Part shown: positions 12,447 to 24,363 of the stretch, one piece after another
Position numbering within the stretch: the stretch's first letter is position 1
How the letters are laid out: each line of letters opens with the position of its first letter
Origin: Batkoa obscura
Taxonomy: Eukaryota; Entomophthoromycota; Entomophthoromycetes; Entomophthorales; Batkoaceae
Assembly (NCBI GenBank): GCA_030770535.1
Contig: JASVEC010000053.1
Span: 124,001 to 188,000 of the forward strand
DNA: 64,000 nucleotides
Reading direction: 5' to 3'
Notes under the pieces: model-generated
What the model was told of the DNA's origin: nothing
Seen by the model: only the letters and a program-made list of their open reading frames with translations
The model's database searches: none
Program-made: the position numbers and the translations under genes

Positions 12447-14181
12447 TTAATTATTCATTATCTCTTTGACCTTTTTGATGTATTCTGGTGGCAATTGAAA
12501 TCTATCCAATGCCCTATCAACCTGCTTTAAATTCAACTTAGCATCACTACGCAAAGTTTTTCTACCTTCCACTGCCAGCTCTTTGACTGCTTTTAAAACA
12601 ATCAATCCACGCTCCTTTGACTTGTTTACCTTATCAACATCAAATGACTTCTTATCATTATTCGATGCATTAGAAATGATATTCCAATAAACATAAATTA
12701 AGTAACAAAATTGAGAACAGGAAAAAATATTTTGATTCATTTCAAGACCCGCAACAAGTACAGATACTTCTGATATTAAGTTCGTAATAAAGGTTGTTGT
12801 GTTTTCATTATTATCCAATTGGAACATTATTTCAAACGATGTGTTTGCTAAATTATACAAAAGTCGACTCTCTTCTTCTAAAAATTCAACCGGTTTAGGG
12901 GCTAATAAAATGACTGGATAATACAATGATATAATAGTAGTATCAATTAAAACTTTAAAAAACCTATATACATTTAATTGTGTATTTTTATCTACTATAT
13001 CGTTACTATTCAATTCCATATTACAATTCATTAAAGCTGTACAATATGAATTAAACTCTGATAAAGGTAATTTTAACTCCTCATTCTCTATTAAAGTTAT
13101 AACTGTTTGATTTTCACTTTTGATATTTAAGCTATGTCTCAAATTAGCTAAATTAACAGCCACAAGTGAGTTAAAAAATCCAGCATGTTTACTTGATTTT
13201 TTTCCCACTTCATTTTGACCAATCTCCAAAAACTCACAATGTTCTGTATTTAAATAGGGAGTTAAATTGATACTATCTATTTGAAAGTGATAAACTGGGA
13301 AATCCAATATAGTGGCGCTATAAGCGATGTATGATAGATATAAGGTATTCCATAAATTTTTACCTCTTTTACTGTGAAAAATTAGATTATCTATAGATCC
13401 CAAGCGTTCTTTTTCTAAATTATAACCTAATATTTCTGCCATTCTAACAGCTGAAAAAAAATATCTTTCCACCAATCCAAAATTGGAATGAGATAAAGCC
13501 AAATGACTCAATAGACTAATAGCTATTATATTGTTATGGGTTGGTGTAGAATATGCTTCTGGTAATAATAATCGAATGTTTTTTAAGCTATTGGAATAGA
13601 TAAGTTTATAACTTTGGCTATTTTTTGGCAAAGTAAACCTAGCTAATAAAGCAAAGTAAACATAAGTAAGCAACTCTTCCCTATTTTTTTTAGTCACTTG
13701 TAGTAAAGTATCTTTTCCAAGCCATAAATTACAAGGGTCTAAAAGCCCAGGCATGAATTTTAATCCAGTTTCCAAAAATCTACCAAAATCAAATAGGTTG
13801 GGGATAAAATTGGTTTCTCGGTTGGTGATGATGGGACTATTGGTAATAAAATATATTTTTAAATAATGATCCATTTCGGTTTTAAATACTTCCATTCGGT
13901 TTATTGCTTCTATTTCATTTAATTGATTATGCTCTTTTTTCTCTCTACTTTTAATCAATCGATGTTTTACCCAGCTCAAATATTCTAGTTATTTTTTCAA
14001 TGATTATAATATTATAACTATATATTTACTTACCATAGCTAACTCTATGAAGTTGAGCATCATTAATAGTACCAATAAAATTAATATGATTATTGATCGT
14101 TATTGCCAATTTTTGCATCTGCTCCTTCATTCGATCATGGTTACTTCTTATCCTTCTCTTAACCATCAGTTTACCTATCAT
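12447..14181 (-). CDS. Fungal middle-homology-region regulator, no zinc cluster (paralogue 2)
   Basis: Two exons, 14181-14034 and 13984-12447, give 561 aa. The intron is 49 nt and sits at exactly the same codon (SY|EYLSW) as in paralogue 1. The N-terminus (VKRRIRSNHDRMKEQMQKL) is basic, as in the paralogue. The middle part has IYSNSLKNIRLLLPEAY, ISLLSHLALSHSNFGLVER, YFFSAVRMAEILGYN and RGKNLWNTLYLSYIAYS, in the order of the fungal transcription-factor regulatory domain. No zinc cluster, signal peptide or membrane anchor is seen. The two genes diverge along their whole length, so the duplication is not recent. A second in-frame ATG (MVKRR) five codons downstream is possible as start. Function in detail is unknown. 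Confidence 0.75.
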
Positions 14182-16537
14182 TAATAATTGTAAGATGAAT
14201 TATTTCAATCCAAAGTTCAATTTTTTTATGACTTTAATTTAATGCGAAATCACTAATGATGCATAAAGTGAAAGAAAATGGAAAAACACTTTTAACACTT
14301 TAAACTGCTTAAAAGACAAAGTAGTAAAAAGGTTATTCTCATATCCCTTACTTTTCTACATAACCTCACTAAACTCATTTTCCTTTTATATATTCTAAAA
14401 CAAAACGTATGGAAACCTTCGCTTCTTTAAGATTTTTTTTAAAAGTCATTCTTTAATTGTTTTATTCAACTTTGAACTTGGGCACATAAAATTCTCCAAA
14501 TTGAAATTTTTTATTTATACACTTGATAAAGTTCTTAAAACATTCGCACAGTTATTAAAATTGAAATAAAATGACATTTATAGAGATTTAAACTATAAAA
14601 ACTCATTTTCACTTTAAACAGGTTTTTAAACTTTTTGAACAAATAGGTATATTAATATAGTATTTAAACCTTTCTTTTTAAACAAAATCAATCACTTTGT
14701 TGCTCTTTGAATCTTGGTATTAAATAACAAGTTTTATTTATCGAACAGTTATCGTTTTTGTAACTTCAATGTAATCATTATAATTATCTTGAGGCTTATG
14801 TTATGATTTAGTATAAGAATGGATTTATAATAACCTACCAATTCTTAAGCATAATAAATAAAGAATAATGACACTTTTTTATATCTCAGCGTATTAAATT
14901 ATTTCTTAATATTATTCTATAGTAAAAGTTTGATATAATTACAAAAGGATTAAGGATTGACAGCAGGTACTTTTACTTAAAGTTTGCGAACTATTACTTT
15001 AAAAAGTTTTTTCTTTTATTCTATACTTTTACAGAATACTAAAAATCGAGATTAAATCATCATAGCGAATTTTTATTTGTTGAATTTTATTGTTGAAAAT
15101 GTATAACTCTTAAAACAAACACTCTGTTAAAAGATTATAGTTAAATGAAGACTAATAATTATTAATAGATTTATCCCATCTTGGCTATTGTTACTACAAA
15201 TTATTTAATAATTGCATAATAGTAATTAAATAAAATATTAGAAATTTAGATAGTTTTCATTTTATTATTAGGCTTATTTTTTTTGCGCTTCTGAAACCCA
15301 ATTTTAAGAACTTAATGGAAAAATTATATAATAGGTAACTACTTAAAAAGATTGTGACCTTTTATTATTGAGATTATTAATCAACACAATGAAAATTTAT
15401 ACAATAATAATTAATGAACCTTGAGAAAGTGCACTAAACATTTTATTATTATAATAATTTTACTAATTTGATAACTTGATATATTAAACGTTAATAGTAT
15501 TTTATTAATATTAATATCGCAAATACAGAATAGAATATCAAACTAAAATATAAAGGCAATTCAAATTTACAAATGAACCTTTTAAGAACTTTATGAAATT
15601 TAAAAAGGAGATTAAAATAAATTTAACTTATCTTAGTCATCATATAGGGCAACTAATTTTAGTATTTTCATAAGCATAAGCAAACATTAAAAGTAAAGGT
15701 TTTTGATCAAAATATTGAACTTAATTGCCCTATATGATGATTAAAATAAGCTACCAGCTTAAATTTAGCAAAGGTGGAGAATAGTAGTTTTTTTAATAGA
15801 TTAGGATACTATTGTCATTTTTTATATATTAATTTGGTAAACTCGATATTGTATAACCTAACAATTAAGAAAATATTTTCCAATTGTAGTAGTTGTATTT
15901 TGTTAAATAACGGTTCTTAAACCACTTTAATATCACTATTAAATTTGAAGATTTGTCCACCAATATCATTTGATCTTATTAATAACACATTGAAATGAAT
16001 ACAAAGAAACTTGTACAATCTGAAATTGAAATCCTTCAAATTAAAAAATATAATAACAATTAAATAAAATGTGTTTTATATTATAAGCTAAAATAACTAA
16101 AGTAAAACTTTAATAAAATAACAAAACTGTAGTTAACATCTGTTCTTTAATTACAAAACACTATTATTATTTGTGGCCAAATCTATTGATAAGGAACTTA
16201 GAAAAGATTCAATTTTCCATATTTGGCATCTCATCTACGCTATAATTACATAATTTAACAAGATTTAATCAATTTATTAAGAACTTTAAGACAGTTACTT
16301 TATTTTGAGCTTAAAATAGAAGGTTGAATGCTTAGCACTTGTTTGTTGAAAAGAACATTTTATTATTTAGTTAATGGATAAATTTTTCACATAAAATGAT
16401 TGGATATAGTAGAATTTAAAGCTCGTTTTAATTCGTTCTGTGACAAATATTTTATTTATAGAAGTGAGACTCATTAATTTTATTTGTTCTTTAATAAAAA
16501 AGTTATTAATTAAAGCTGAAGTTTTCTTTGTTGAAAG
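14182..16537. other. Gene-poor AT-rich stretch
   Basis: About 2.3 kb with no supportable gene on either strand. Apart from the MITE-B hairpin at 15624-15753 it is plain AT-rich sequence. Confidence 0.5.
15624..15753. mobile_element. MITE-B hairpin element 2
   Basis: A 130-bp inverted-repeat element. The left arm is TAACTTATCTTAGTCATC followed by ATATAGGGCAACTAA. The right arm, read on the other strand, is TAGCTTATTTTAATCATC followed by ATATAGGGCAATTAA. The outer TA pair may be the target duplication. The inner TATAGGGCAAYTAATTTTAG block is shared with the hairpin at 4460-4574, while the outer ends differ, so the two are related but distinct. Confidence 0.65.
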
Positions 16538-16547
16538 TATAAATACA
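16538..16547 (+). promoter_or_regulatory. TATA-like box of CENP-B-like gene 1
   Basis: GTATAAATAC lies about 50 bp before the ATG at 16595. The other five genes of the family have a box at a similar distance. Confidence 0.5.
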
Positions 16548-16594
16548 ACAATCATTTCTCTAAAAAAATAAATTAAATTAAATTAAATTGAATC

Positions 16595-17644
16595 ATGATA
16601 AATTCGGATAACAGTGACAGGCAAGATGTTTTAGATAAACCTACTAGACAACGTAAGGTGCTCGATATTAAAACCAAAAAGAGTATAATTGAACTGTCAA
16701 AACAAGGTTTAAGTCATCAAACAATTGCCACCAGATATAGTATTGGAAGGAGTACAGTTACCAAGATTTTGTTAAATAAGGAGCATATCCTTGAAAATAG
16801 TATCGAACACTTCCATGACTTTCGCAAAAGGATAAGAAAGACAGCGTATGATGGTTTAGAGACCGAGCTCTTTAAATGGTGTACTGAAGGCGTTTCTATT
16901 CCTAATCATAAGGTTTATTATTCCTGCAGTAATCGAAATGAAAAGCGTAACGTTCTTAATCCCAACATTATTAATGTTCGTGAAGGTGTTGATAAAGATA
17001 TGATCTTATGGAAGGCCGAGTGTCTAGCTAAAGACATGAATTTGAATGATTTTGTTGCTAATAATACTTGGCTTGGGAAGTTTAAAAGGAAGTATTACCT
17101 TAACTTCAAAACTGCTAAAAGGCGAACCTATTTAAATGACGGCTTTTCTATTAAGGAATTGACTAAGGAATGTAACCCTATTGCTTATCGTCCACCCACC
17201 GAAATTCAATCACGTAAAGTTTTAGTTAAAAGCAATGTGCCTCAAAATGTGGACTTATTTAATTTATCTAAAGATTATAAAACTAAAAATAGTTCCTTCA
17301 GTGTTAGCAATTTATTAAACCCAGCCATTCCTGTATTGAAAGTAGGAGCTTCTAATGATAAAGTAGATGATGCGAGTGAGGTATCGCCTCCTGAATCTGG
17401 AACTTCTTCAGCTCAATCAGCTCCTGTCTTTGAACCTAAACATAGTCCCGAGGTTATTATTCATGCTGCTTTGATAGAGAAGCGCAAATTAGGGGGCTTA
17501 GTAGATAATGAACATAGCCAAAAAAGAAAACCTATTCATAGAACCGAGGAAGACTTTCTTAAAAACTTTTTCCCAACAAATGTAGAATCAAAATCAAAGT
17601 CTGTAGTAACTCCTGAAGCTAAAAATAGAAACATGTTTTATTAA
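16595..17644 (+). CDS. CENP-B-type DNA-binding protein without DDE domain, paralogue 1
   Basis: A 349-residue single-exon protein, the longest of six paralogues. Residues about 20-68 form a Psq/CENP-B N-terminal helix-turn-helix (KKSIIELSKQGLSHQTIA, then IGRSTVTKIL). Residues about 86-170 fit the second CENP-B-type helix-turn-helix (LETELFKWCTEG, KAECLAKDMNLNDFVA, NTWLGKFKRKY). In CENP-B, Abp1/Cbh1 and pogo proteins a DDE transposase domain follows; none is present here. Residues 213-216 (VKSNVPQNV) carry the SNVP motif shared by most paralogues. The C-terminal half is Ser/Pro-rich and contains a basic patch (SQKRKP) that could be a nuclear signal. Probably a nuclear DNA-binding protein; target and role unknown. 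A roughly 20-residue insertion (about 103-127) in the second domain is unique to this copy. Confidence 0.8.
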   Translation: MINSDNSDRQDVLDKPTRQRKVLDIKTKKSIIELSKQGLSHQTIATRYSIGRSTVTKILLNKEHILENSIEHFHDFRKRIRKTAYDGLETELFKWCTEGVSIPNHKVYYSCSNRNEKRNVLNPNIINVREGVDKDMILWKAECLAKDMNLNDFVANNTWLGKFKRKYYLNFKTAKRRTYLNDGFSIKELTKECNPIAYRPPTEIQSRKVLVKSNVPQNVDLFNLSKDYKTKNSSFSVSNLLNPAIPVLKVGASNDKVDDASEVSPPESGTSSAQSAPVFEPKHSPEVIIHAALIEKRKLGGLVDNEHSQKRKPIHRTEEDFLKNFFPTNVESKSKSVVTPEAKNRNMFY

Positions 17645-20600
17645 TTATCTTACTATTTTATGGTCAAAATCTCTAATAATAAAATAATAGTATTTTTTTA
17701 ATGTTTTGATATTAACTTTTAAAATTTCTTAGCTTAATATGCTAAATAAAAAGCCACAATTATTCACTAAAAAATTTATTTTTCCACTTGTGAATTAAGT
17801 GCTACGAAAGCCTCGGAAAACTCGGAAAATATCACCGTATAGAACATAGCTATCACATTTGGGACGTTTATTTTATGTTCTATTAAAATTTCTTTTTAGA
17901 ATTCCTTATGGTAATAAGAATGTTAAATATTCTATGTAAAGGATTAAATAGCAAAGATTTGATATCTTAATATTATTCATATCAATATTGTTAAAAAATC
18001 TTTACAATAGCTATAAATAACTTATTAATTGGTTGTAGTATAAAGTAAGTAAGTACAACGTTTTAATTTATTTAATTTAGTAAATGACAAATATCAAATT
18101 ACTATCTGTAATAATAGAAGAAGCCATAATATTGTATAAAAATAAATGTTACTATTCATTAACTTTATGAATTTAAAATAGCACCATTTTTTTATTGCCA
18201 AGTTTTAACTCAAACCCTTCTAAAAGAAAAGTATTCTAATAACTGAAGTCATCACATTGTTTTCCTTTGCCTAAATTAGATAATACAGTTTATTCATATT
18301 GAATAATTGATGGTTTAGATTATAGAGGTTAATATATGGTGCAGATAAAGTAAGCTCATAATTTTTAGAAATTACAATATATTCACCATTTTTTTGTCGT
18401 TTGTGATTAAAATTTTATTAGTAAGCTAAACTCTATTGTCACATTTAAACTCTAGCAACAGCAGGTACTACGTTATTATAACGTTTCTATAAATTTATAA
18501 ATTTAGTTTTATACTATATTTTATACTATAACCTATAAAGTCTATTTTTCGAGCTTTGTTTATATAAAATAGTAATTCTTAAAAAGGCGACTTTTAAAAA
18601 TAGAAGTGATGAAACTAAAAAACACCCTCATTTTATTTAACCTTGAAAAATGAAAATTAACAATAATTGTTATTTTTCATCTGGCATTTTATTACACAGT
18701 AATAAATTTGTACTTGTAATAAAGTAAAGCATTTGCTAGGATCATTTATTGAAATATATACTACTATAAGATATTCTTTCTTAGTTTTATAGTTCAAATA
18801 GTAGTTTAATTTAATAATTAAATTAAAGTTAATATCATTTGCTGATTACTTAATACTAACTAAATTATTATGATATCGATGGAATCCCTATTCTTTTTAA
18901 TAAGGAACAAATTTTTATAGTATTAAATATAAATAAAAACAAAATTTAATGATATGCAATAGCCTTAAAAACATTAAATTATAAACTCTATTAGAAATTA
19001 TTAAGTCATGTACTGGCTTAAATAAAATTAGATTTTAACCTAATTTTTTATATTCACTTAATTATAAAAATAGTTTAATTCAAATATATTTTTAACAGTA
19101 ACACACCTGCCTGTAAGGGTCCAAGATTTTTTTAAAGGCACTTTATGTAATATTACTATAAACATATCAAATTTAAGATTAAAATCGTTATAATAATGCC
19201 TTACTTTTTTAATAAAATAATACTTTTAATTATAATAAAAGTGGTTATATTATTTTTATTCGACACTCTATACTATTTCACTCTTTATACATTTTTTGCC
19301 TATCATATATGAGAGTGTATTGTCGGTGACTTTTAACATTACCGTTATTCGCTATAATAACTTATTTATAAAATTCATAAATCTGATAGATTACTAGATT
19401 ACATAAATATTTTCAATATTGTATAGTATATTGGATCTAATATTTGAAGCATTTTAATGTTTACATCTTACTGGAATGTTAAATAACTATTCTTTGTTGA
19501 TACTAGAAAGCTCTCACTTAGATGCTTTGGGTATATTTTACTTAAAATAAGTAAAGTGAAAACTTTAATTTATTAATTGTATTCTTCATTGTGTATTTGT
19601 TTAATAGCAATTATAAATACATGATTGTTACTTAAACACTTGGTTAAATAACTGTTATATAACAAAATTCTTTTGGCTTATACTTAAAAAGGATAAAACA
19701 AAATAAAATAAATTATTTCCGTATGCGGATTTTTTAAAAACTTAGAATTCAACATTTCTAATACTCCTGTAATCCGCAATTAATACTTGTTTTTAACATT
19801 CTTCTCTTTTTCCAGCTTATTAGATCCTCATAAAAAAAATAGAAACTCTATCTCCAATAACATCAATATAAAGTTATTAAAAATAAAATTTTTGCCACCC
19901 AAAAAAACACCCTGCATGATAACTACTTAAATTTACACTGGATAACTATTCATTTAAGAGAATTTCATAATTCCAAGCCTTAAATTTACTAAACAATATA
20001 AATTATTAATATAAAAGCTATCAGTATATAAAGCACATTTAAACTTAAACAGTTGTAATACATTTCGATATCAAGCTTTATGTTTTTTCGGGTAAAAACG
20101 GCTTCTAAATAAGAATTTTGTATTACAGGAATAGCATTTATAATTTAAAAATAGCAAAAAATTCATAGAATTATCATCACATCGAATAATAGAATTTTTG
20201 ATTTATCATTTTGAAATTATATCCAACATGATTACAGGTTGTAAAATTATTTAAAGCCAATGATATTAAAGTAAAGGAAGTATCTAAATTTGTACTTGTG
20301 ATTTTTACCTCTAAGTAACAACTAACGTCTTTTTCTATTCAAATAGATTTTCTAAAGCTTTCGAAATACAATCGTCACATACCTTTATTTATTGTAATGC
20401 GGATATTTATAGCATCAAAAACATTTAATCTAAAAGATATACCCAGATTTACATTTTATTTTAAATAAAGCATCACCAGAAAACGTGAGGTCACTTAAAT
20501 GGTAGAAACATTTTAGTCTAGTAAACAGTGATTGGTAATTGTAGAATAGATTTTTTTACCATTGAATTAAAAAGATGCGTAGATTCTAAATTAAGAACTA

Positions 20601-20708
20601 ATTTATTTCAAAATAACCATTTTTATAGCTACAAAACAGCTAAGTTCCACAAGATTTATTACATTTATTGCTCATTTCCATTGGTATCACCATAGTTCCA
20701 TTTCAAAA
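17645..20708. other. Gene-poor AT-rich stretch
   Basis: About 3 kb with no gene I can support on either strand and no copy of MITE-A. A short inverted repeat with ATGCGGATT and AATCCGCA arms lies near 19723-19783. Nothing else is apparent. Confidence 0.5.
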
Positions 20709-20718
20709 TTATATAAAC
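20709..20718 (+). promoter_or_regulatory. TATA box of CENP-B-like gene 2
   Basis: TTATATAAAC lies about 40 bp before the ATG at 20758. Confidence 0.5.
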
Positions 20719-20757
20719 GCATCAAAATACAAAATACTCATAAATAATTAATTTAAG

Positions 20758-21522
20758 ATGAATTCAACTGATAATATGATAAACAAGGGGGAGAAAACGA
20801 GGAATCGCAAGGTGGTAAACCTTAATGTTAAAAGAGCCATTATTCAACTTGGAGAAGAAGGTTTAAGTCATAAAGCTATAGCTGAGAGGTTTGAAATAGG
20901 AAGAAGTACTGTTACCAAAATATTGCTACGTAAAGAAATTATCTTAAAGAGCGATTCAAATGAAAATAGTATAATAGAATGTAATAAACCAAGGATATTA
21001 AATGAACTCGAATCATTGTTATTTCAATGGTGTACTGGTGAAGGTGAAATCAAATCAGACGGAGCCATTTATATCAATAAAAATGTTACTCGTAAATCTA
21101 TACTCAACAAAGCTAAAGATATAGCTAATGACATGAACTTATCAAACTTCCCGGCTAGTTTATCATGGTTCAAGGGTTTTGTTGGTAGATACAATATTGT
21201 TTTACCAACAAAACAAAAAAGTATTCTAGTTGTTAAAAGTAACGTCCCTGAAGATTATGTTTTGGGAGGCAAAATAAACTCAAGTATCTCTTTAAGTGTT
21301 AGTACACCTCAAGAATATCATTCGGTTGCTTCCAGCTTTCCTATGATGTCTAGCGCTTTTCAAAACTATTCAGAGATTAGTTATAATATTCCTATGAGAC
21401 CTATTGTAAGTTTTGATTCAAGGCCTAACAACCCATATGGAAATTTTCGCCCTAATGACTATGGACTAAATCGTTATAGGGAAAACTCTAGTCATTCTTC
21501 AGATTACATTTACTTTCACTAA
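20758..21522 (+). CDS. CENP-B-type DNA-binding protein without DDE domain, paralogue 2
   Basis: A 254-residue single-exon protein. The first helix-turn-helix spans about 18-65 (VKRAIIQLGEEGLSHKAIA, EIGRSTVTKILLRKE). The second spans about 80-150 (LNELESLLFQWCTGEG, KAKDIANDMNLSNFPA, LSWFKGFVGRYN), in the order seen in CENP-B and pogo transposases. SNVP is at 161-164 (VVKSNVPEDYVLGG). The tail (about 170-254) is rich in Ser, Asn, Tyr and Pro and looks disordered, ending SSDYIYFH. No DDE domain follows. The ATG is the first after the TATA box. It is closest to paralogue 1 in the first domain. Confidence 0.82.
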   Translation: MNSTDNMINKGEKTRNRKVVNLNVKRAIIQLGEEGLSHKAIAERFEIGRSTVTKILLRKEIILKSDSNENSIIECNKPRILNELESLLFQWCTGEGEIKSDGAIYINKNVTRKSILNKAKDIANDMNLSNFPASLSWFKGFVGRYNIVLPTKQKSILVVKSNVPEDYVLGGKINSSISLSVSTPQEYHSVASSFPMMSSAFQNYSEISYNIPMRPIVSFDSRPNNPYGNFRPNDYGLNRYRENSSHSSDYIYFH

Positions 21523-22081
21523 TGTAGCCTTAGATATATTTATTTCATTTTCGATAATTTTGATGTAGTTTAATAGCAAATAAATAACTTTTCAGTTTTA
21601 ATGCATTTATTTCTATTTTCTCTGTAGTTCAAACTAACTACTTATTCTATATTAGTTCATAATATTTCACAAAATATATTGTTTGTTCCTTAAATATGAT
21701 GCTTTGTCATTTTAATATAATCAATTTATAAAATAGGAAATGTGAATATTTATAAATTTGTATTTCCGGAAAATAGATAAGCACGAATATTTTTATTGAT
21801 GTGTTCATTTTATAACTAAAACGTGATTTTATATAAACAGTCATTTCGTTTTGTTTATTCTTATTTAGTTTGTAATAACAAAGTATTGATAACTAATATA
21901 ATATATAAAAATGTATTTTTTGATTTCATTTTCTGTCCATTTCTAAGCCCTATTAACTAGAAAAATTATTAATAGAGTTTTTAAAAGAAAAAGACATGGC
22001 TAAATATATTATTTAATTTATCCTATACATTTTTTAAATTATGAAGAAAAATTAAGCAGATTTTTAATACTTTATTAAGGT

Positions 22082-22432
22082 TAAAGATTCTATTCTGACT
22101 TCAAAATTTGTTTGGTTCCTTTTCCTCATCTTGTCACTTTCCATAGCATCCTCTACTGAATTTCCAAAGCGTTGGCATTGATAAGAACCCTCATTTTTCA
22201 CACATGATTTAAGATCTTGTACAAAATTTGATTTCTATTTAATTTAGCTTACCATCAATTCGATTGCCTCTTTTCAATCATATCGCTCTCCATATTCGAT
22301 GGAAAGTCCTCTGGAGATTGGAATCGAAATGGACCTTATTTTGCCCTTTTCAATCTTACAAGGATAAGAAAAGATTGGATTATCTTCCCATACTTCCAGA
22401 AAGACTCCATTGAATAATGCGATTCTCAAAGC
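22082..22432 (-). pseudogene. Decayed gene fragment, unidentified
   Basis: A GC-richer island that reads as protein on the minus strand in two stretches of about 50 residues. The first contains NGVFLEVWEDNPIFSYPCKI and SISIPISRGLSIEYGERYD, then a stop. The second contains VKNEGSYQCQRFGNS and DAMESDKMRKRNQTNFEV. There is no long open frame and no start context. I do not recognise the family. It is either an eroded gene or two exons of a gene whose remainder is lost. Confidence 0.4.
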
Positions 22433-22542
22433 TTACTGAATTTAATGTGTAAATTTTTATTTTATTGAATAAAATACTGTAGATTTATACCTTTCAAGGG
22501 AAGGAAAATTATTGATGTGATGACAAAAAAACTATGTTAATG

Positions 22543-22647
22543 TATGAGGATCTATTTTTGTATTTGAGAATTTTACTAACAATTTTTCCACTTAAATAGT
22601 GCTTAAAAAATGGAAAAAGTAATGAAGTCAAAAAAAACATCCTTGTA
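22543..22647 (+). mobile_element. MITE-A copy
   Basis: Starts TATGAGGATC and ends ACATCCTTGTA. Full length, with core CCACTTAAATAGTGCTTAA and TGGAAAAAGTAATGAAG. Confidence 0.85.
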
Positions 22648-23097
22648 TTATTTTTTTAACTTTTTATTAATATTTTAACAAATTACATAATAAAAACCTG
22701 TAAAAATTAGATATTAATTATTTTGCTTTCTAGTTGTTTTATTTATGTCATTGATATTGTAATTATTAACTTATTACATGTAATAAATAAAACTAGCTCA
22801 TATTAAATACAATATACAAATTTTTGATACTTTTAGATCTTTAAAATTTAATTAAACTTCAAAATATTTTAATATGAATATATCAGATTTTATCATGAAA
22901 TTTTTAAAATGCTCTATACATTTAAAATAACCACCTATCTATAAGCTGCTCGTTTTTACTACTTTAAGTCATTTAATAGTAACATCGTTATTTCTTCTAA
23001 TGCTTTCTTCTTTAGGTTATACCTGAATCGATTTGTATACAGTAAAGTTAAAAGTTCTCAGCATAATTTGCTTGTATTAACAGTGAAAGTTTTCTAA

Positions 23098-23203
23098 TAT
23101 GGGGATGTGTTTTTATATTTAAGGATTTTAATAACAATTTTCCCGCTCAAATAGCGCTTAAAAATGGAAAAAGTAATGAAACCAAAAAATACATCCCCAT
23201 GTA
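23098..23203 (+). mobile_element. MITE-A copy
   Basis: Starts TATGGGGATGTG and ends ACATCCCCATGTA. Full length, with the core palindrome AGCGCT intact. Confidence 0.85.
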
Positions 23204-23726
23204 GTAATCTTGTTTTCTTGTATTTTCTTGCTTCTTAATCTTTTCCTTCTATCTCAACTTTTGATCAATCATCTCCATAAAAATAGGGTAAACGTGATCT
23301 TTATAGTACTTTTTAAATAGTTAATACTACAAAAACAAGAAACATTAAAACATAGAAATAAGCGTTTTTAATTCTATAATTATTAAAATTAATAACATGT
23401 TTTGTTTTTTACTTTTAATATAAAAAATAATTTTTTGGTCTTTTAATCTTTAATAACGTCCCTAAGTAACTCCAAGCCTAATGAATTTATAGTGGGTTTT
23501 TCCACTATAAATTAAAAATACATGATAATTAGAATAGCTTAGATTAAATTCTAATAATATAAATCAAAAACATAACCCTTTGCCTTTATTGATTCAAATT
23601 TTTGTATTTTTATTTTCATTATTAAAATATTCAGGGATAGTACCTTTTTAAAAATATAAAAAAATGAGTTGGAATTTCAACATTTTGCTAACATTAGTTA
23701 GAAAGTAGCATTATAAATATTTAACA

Positions 23727-23832
23727 TATGGGGGCGTTTTTTTTTGGCCTGATTACTTTTTCTATCTTTTAAGTGCCATTTGAGTGGAAAAATTGCTAGT
23801 AAAATTCTTAAACACAAAAACACATCCCCATA
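23727..23832 (-). mobile_element. MITE-A copy
   Basis: Minus orientation. Starts TATGGGGGCG and ends ACATCCCCATA. Full length. Confidence 0.85.
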
Positions 23833-24363
23833 TAGTTATATTTATTATCCTGATCATTTTATAAAAATTTTTAAATATGGAGGTTGGTTTATTTGATTAT
23901 CATTATTAGTTGAAAGTTTAATAGTTTTCACATTAATGTAATACTTATATTAATATTACTATTAATTCATAAATATATTTATATATGTTGTGTTCAAAAT
24001 TTTTCTAATAGAATTTTGATTTTTTTGTAAGTACTTTTATTTGTACTATTATATAATAACCCCTTTAACTTTTGGAAGCAATGGCTTTGATATGCTATAA
24101 TGTATAAGTAAATTCAAATCATAAAAAGAACACATGTCGCGTATATATCAATTTAAACTATTTTAATTTATTTAACTTTTTTCTTTTAGTTTTAGCTATT
24201 TTTAAAAATTCCATAAAACTCCCATTGGGCTTGTAAAACATGTGATAGCTTTTAACTCCAAACTTATAATAGTATAGTCATTGGATTTTATTAAAAAGTA
24301 AAAAATAATTAATAATTAATCTAAATGCAAATGGGTTAAATTATTGAAAACCAAATGGTAGTA

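Larger units (their letters stand above)
21523..24363. other. Gene-poor stretch with three MITE-A copies and a gene fragment
   Basis: About 2.8 kb without an intact gene. It holds a coding-like fragment (22082-22432) and MITE-A copies at 22543, 23098 and 23727. The rest is AT-rich with no visible feature. Confidence 0.5.
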
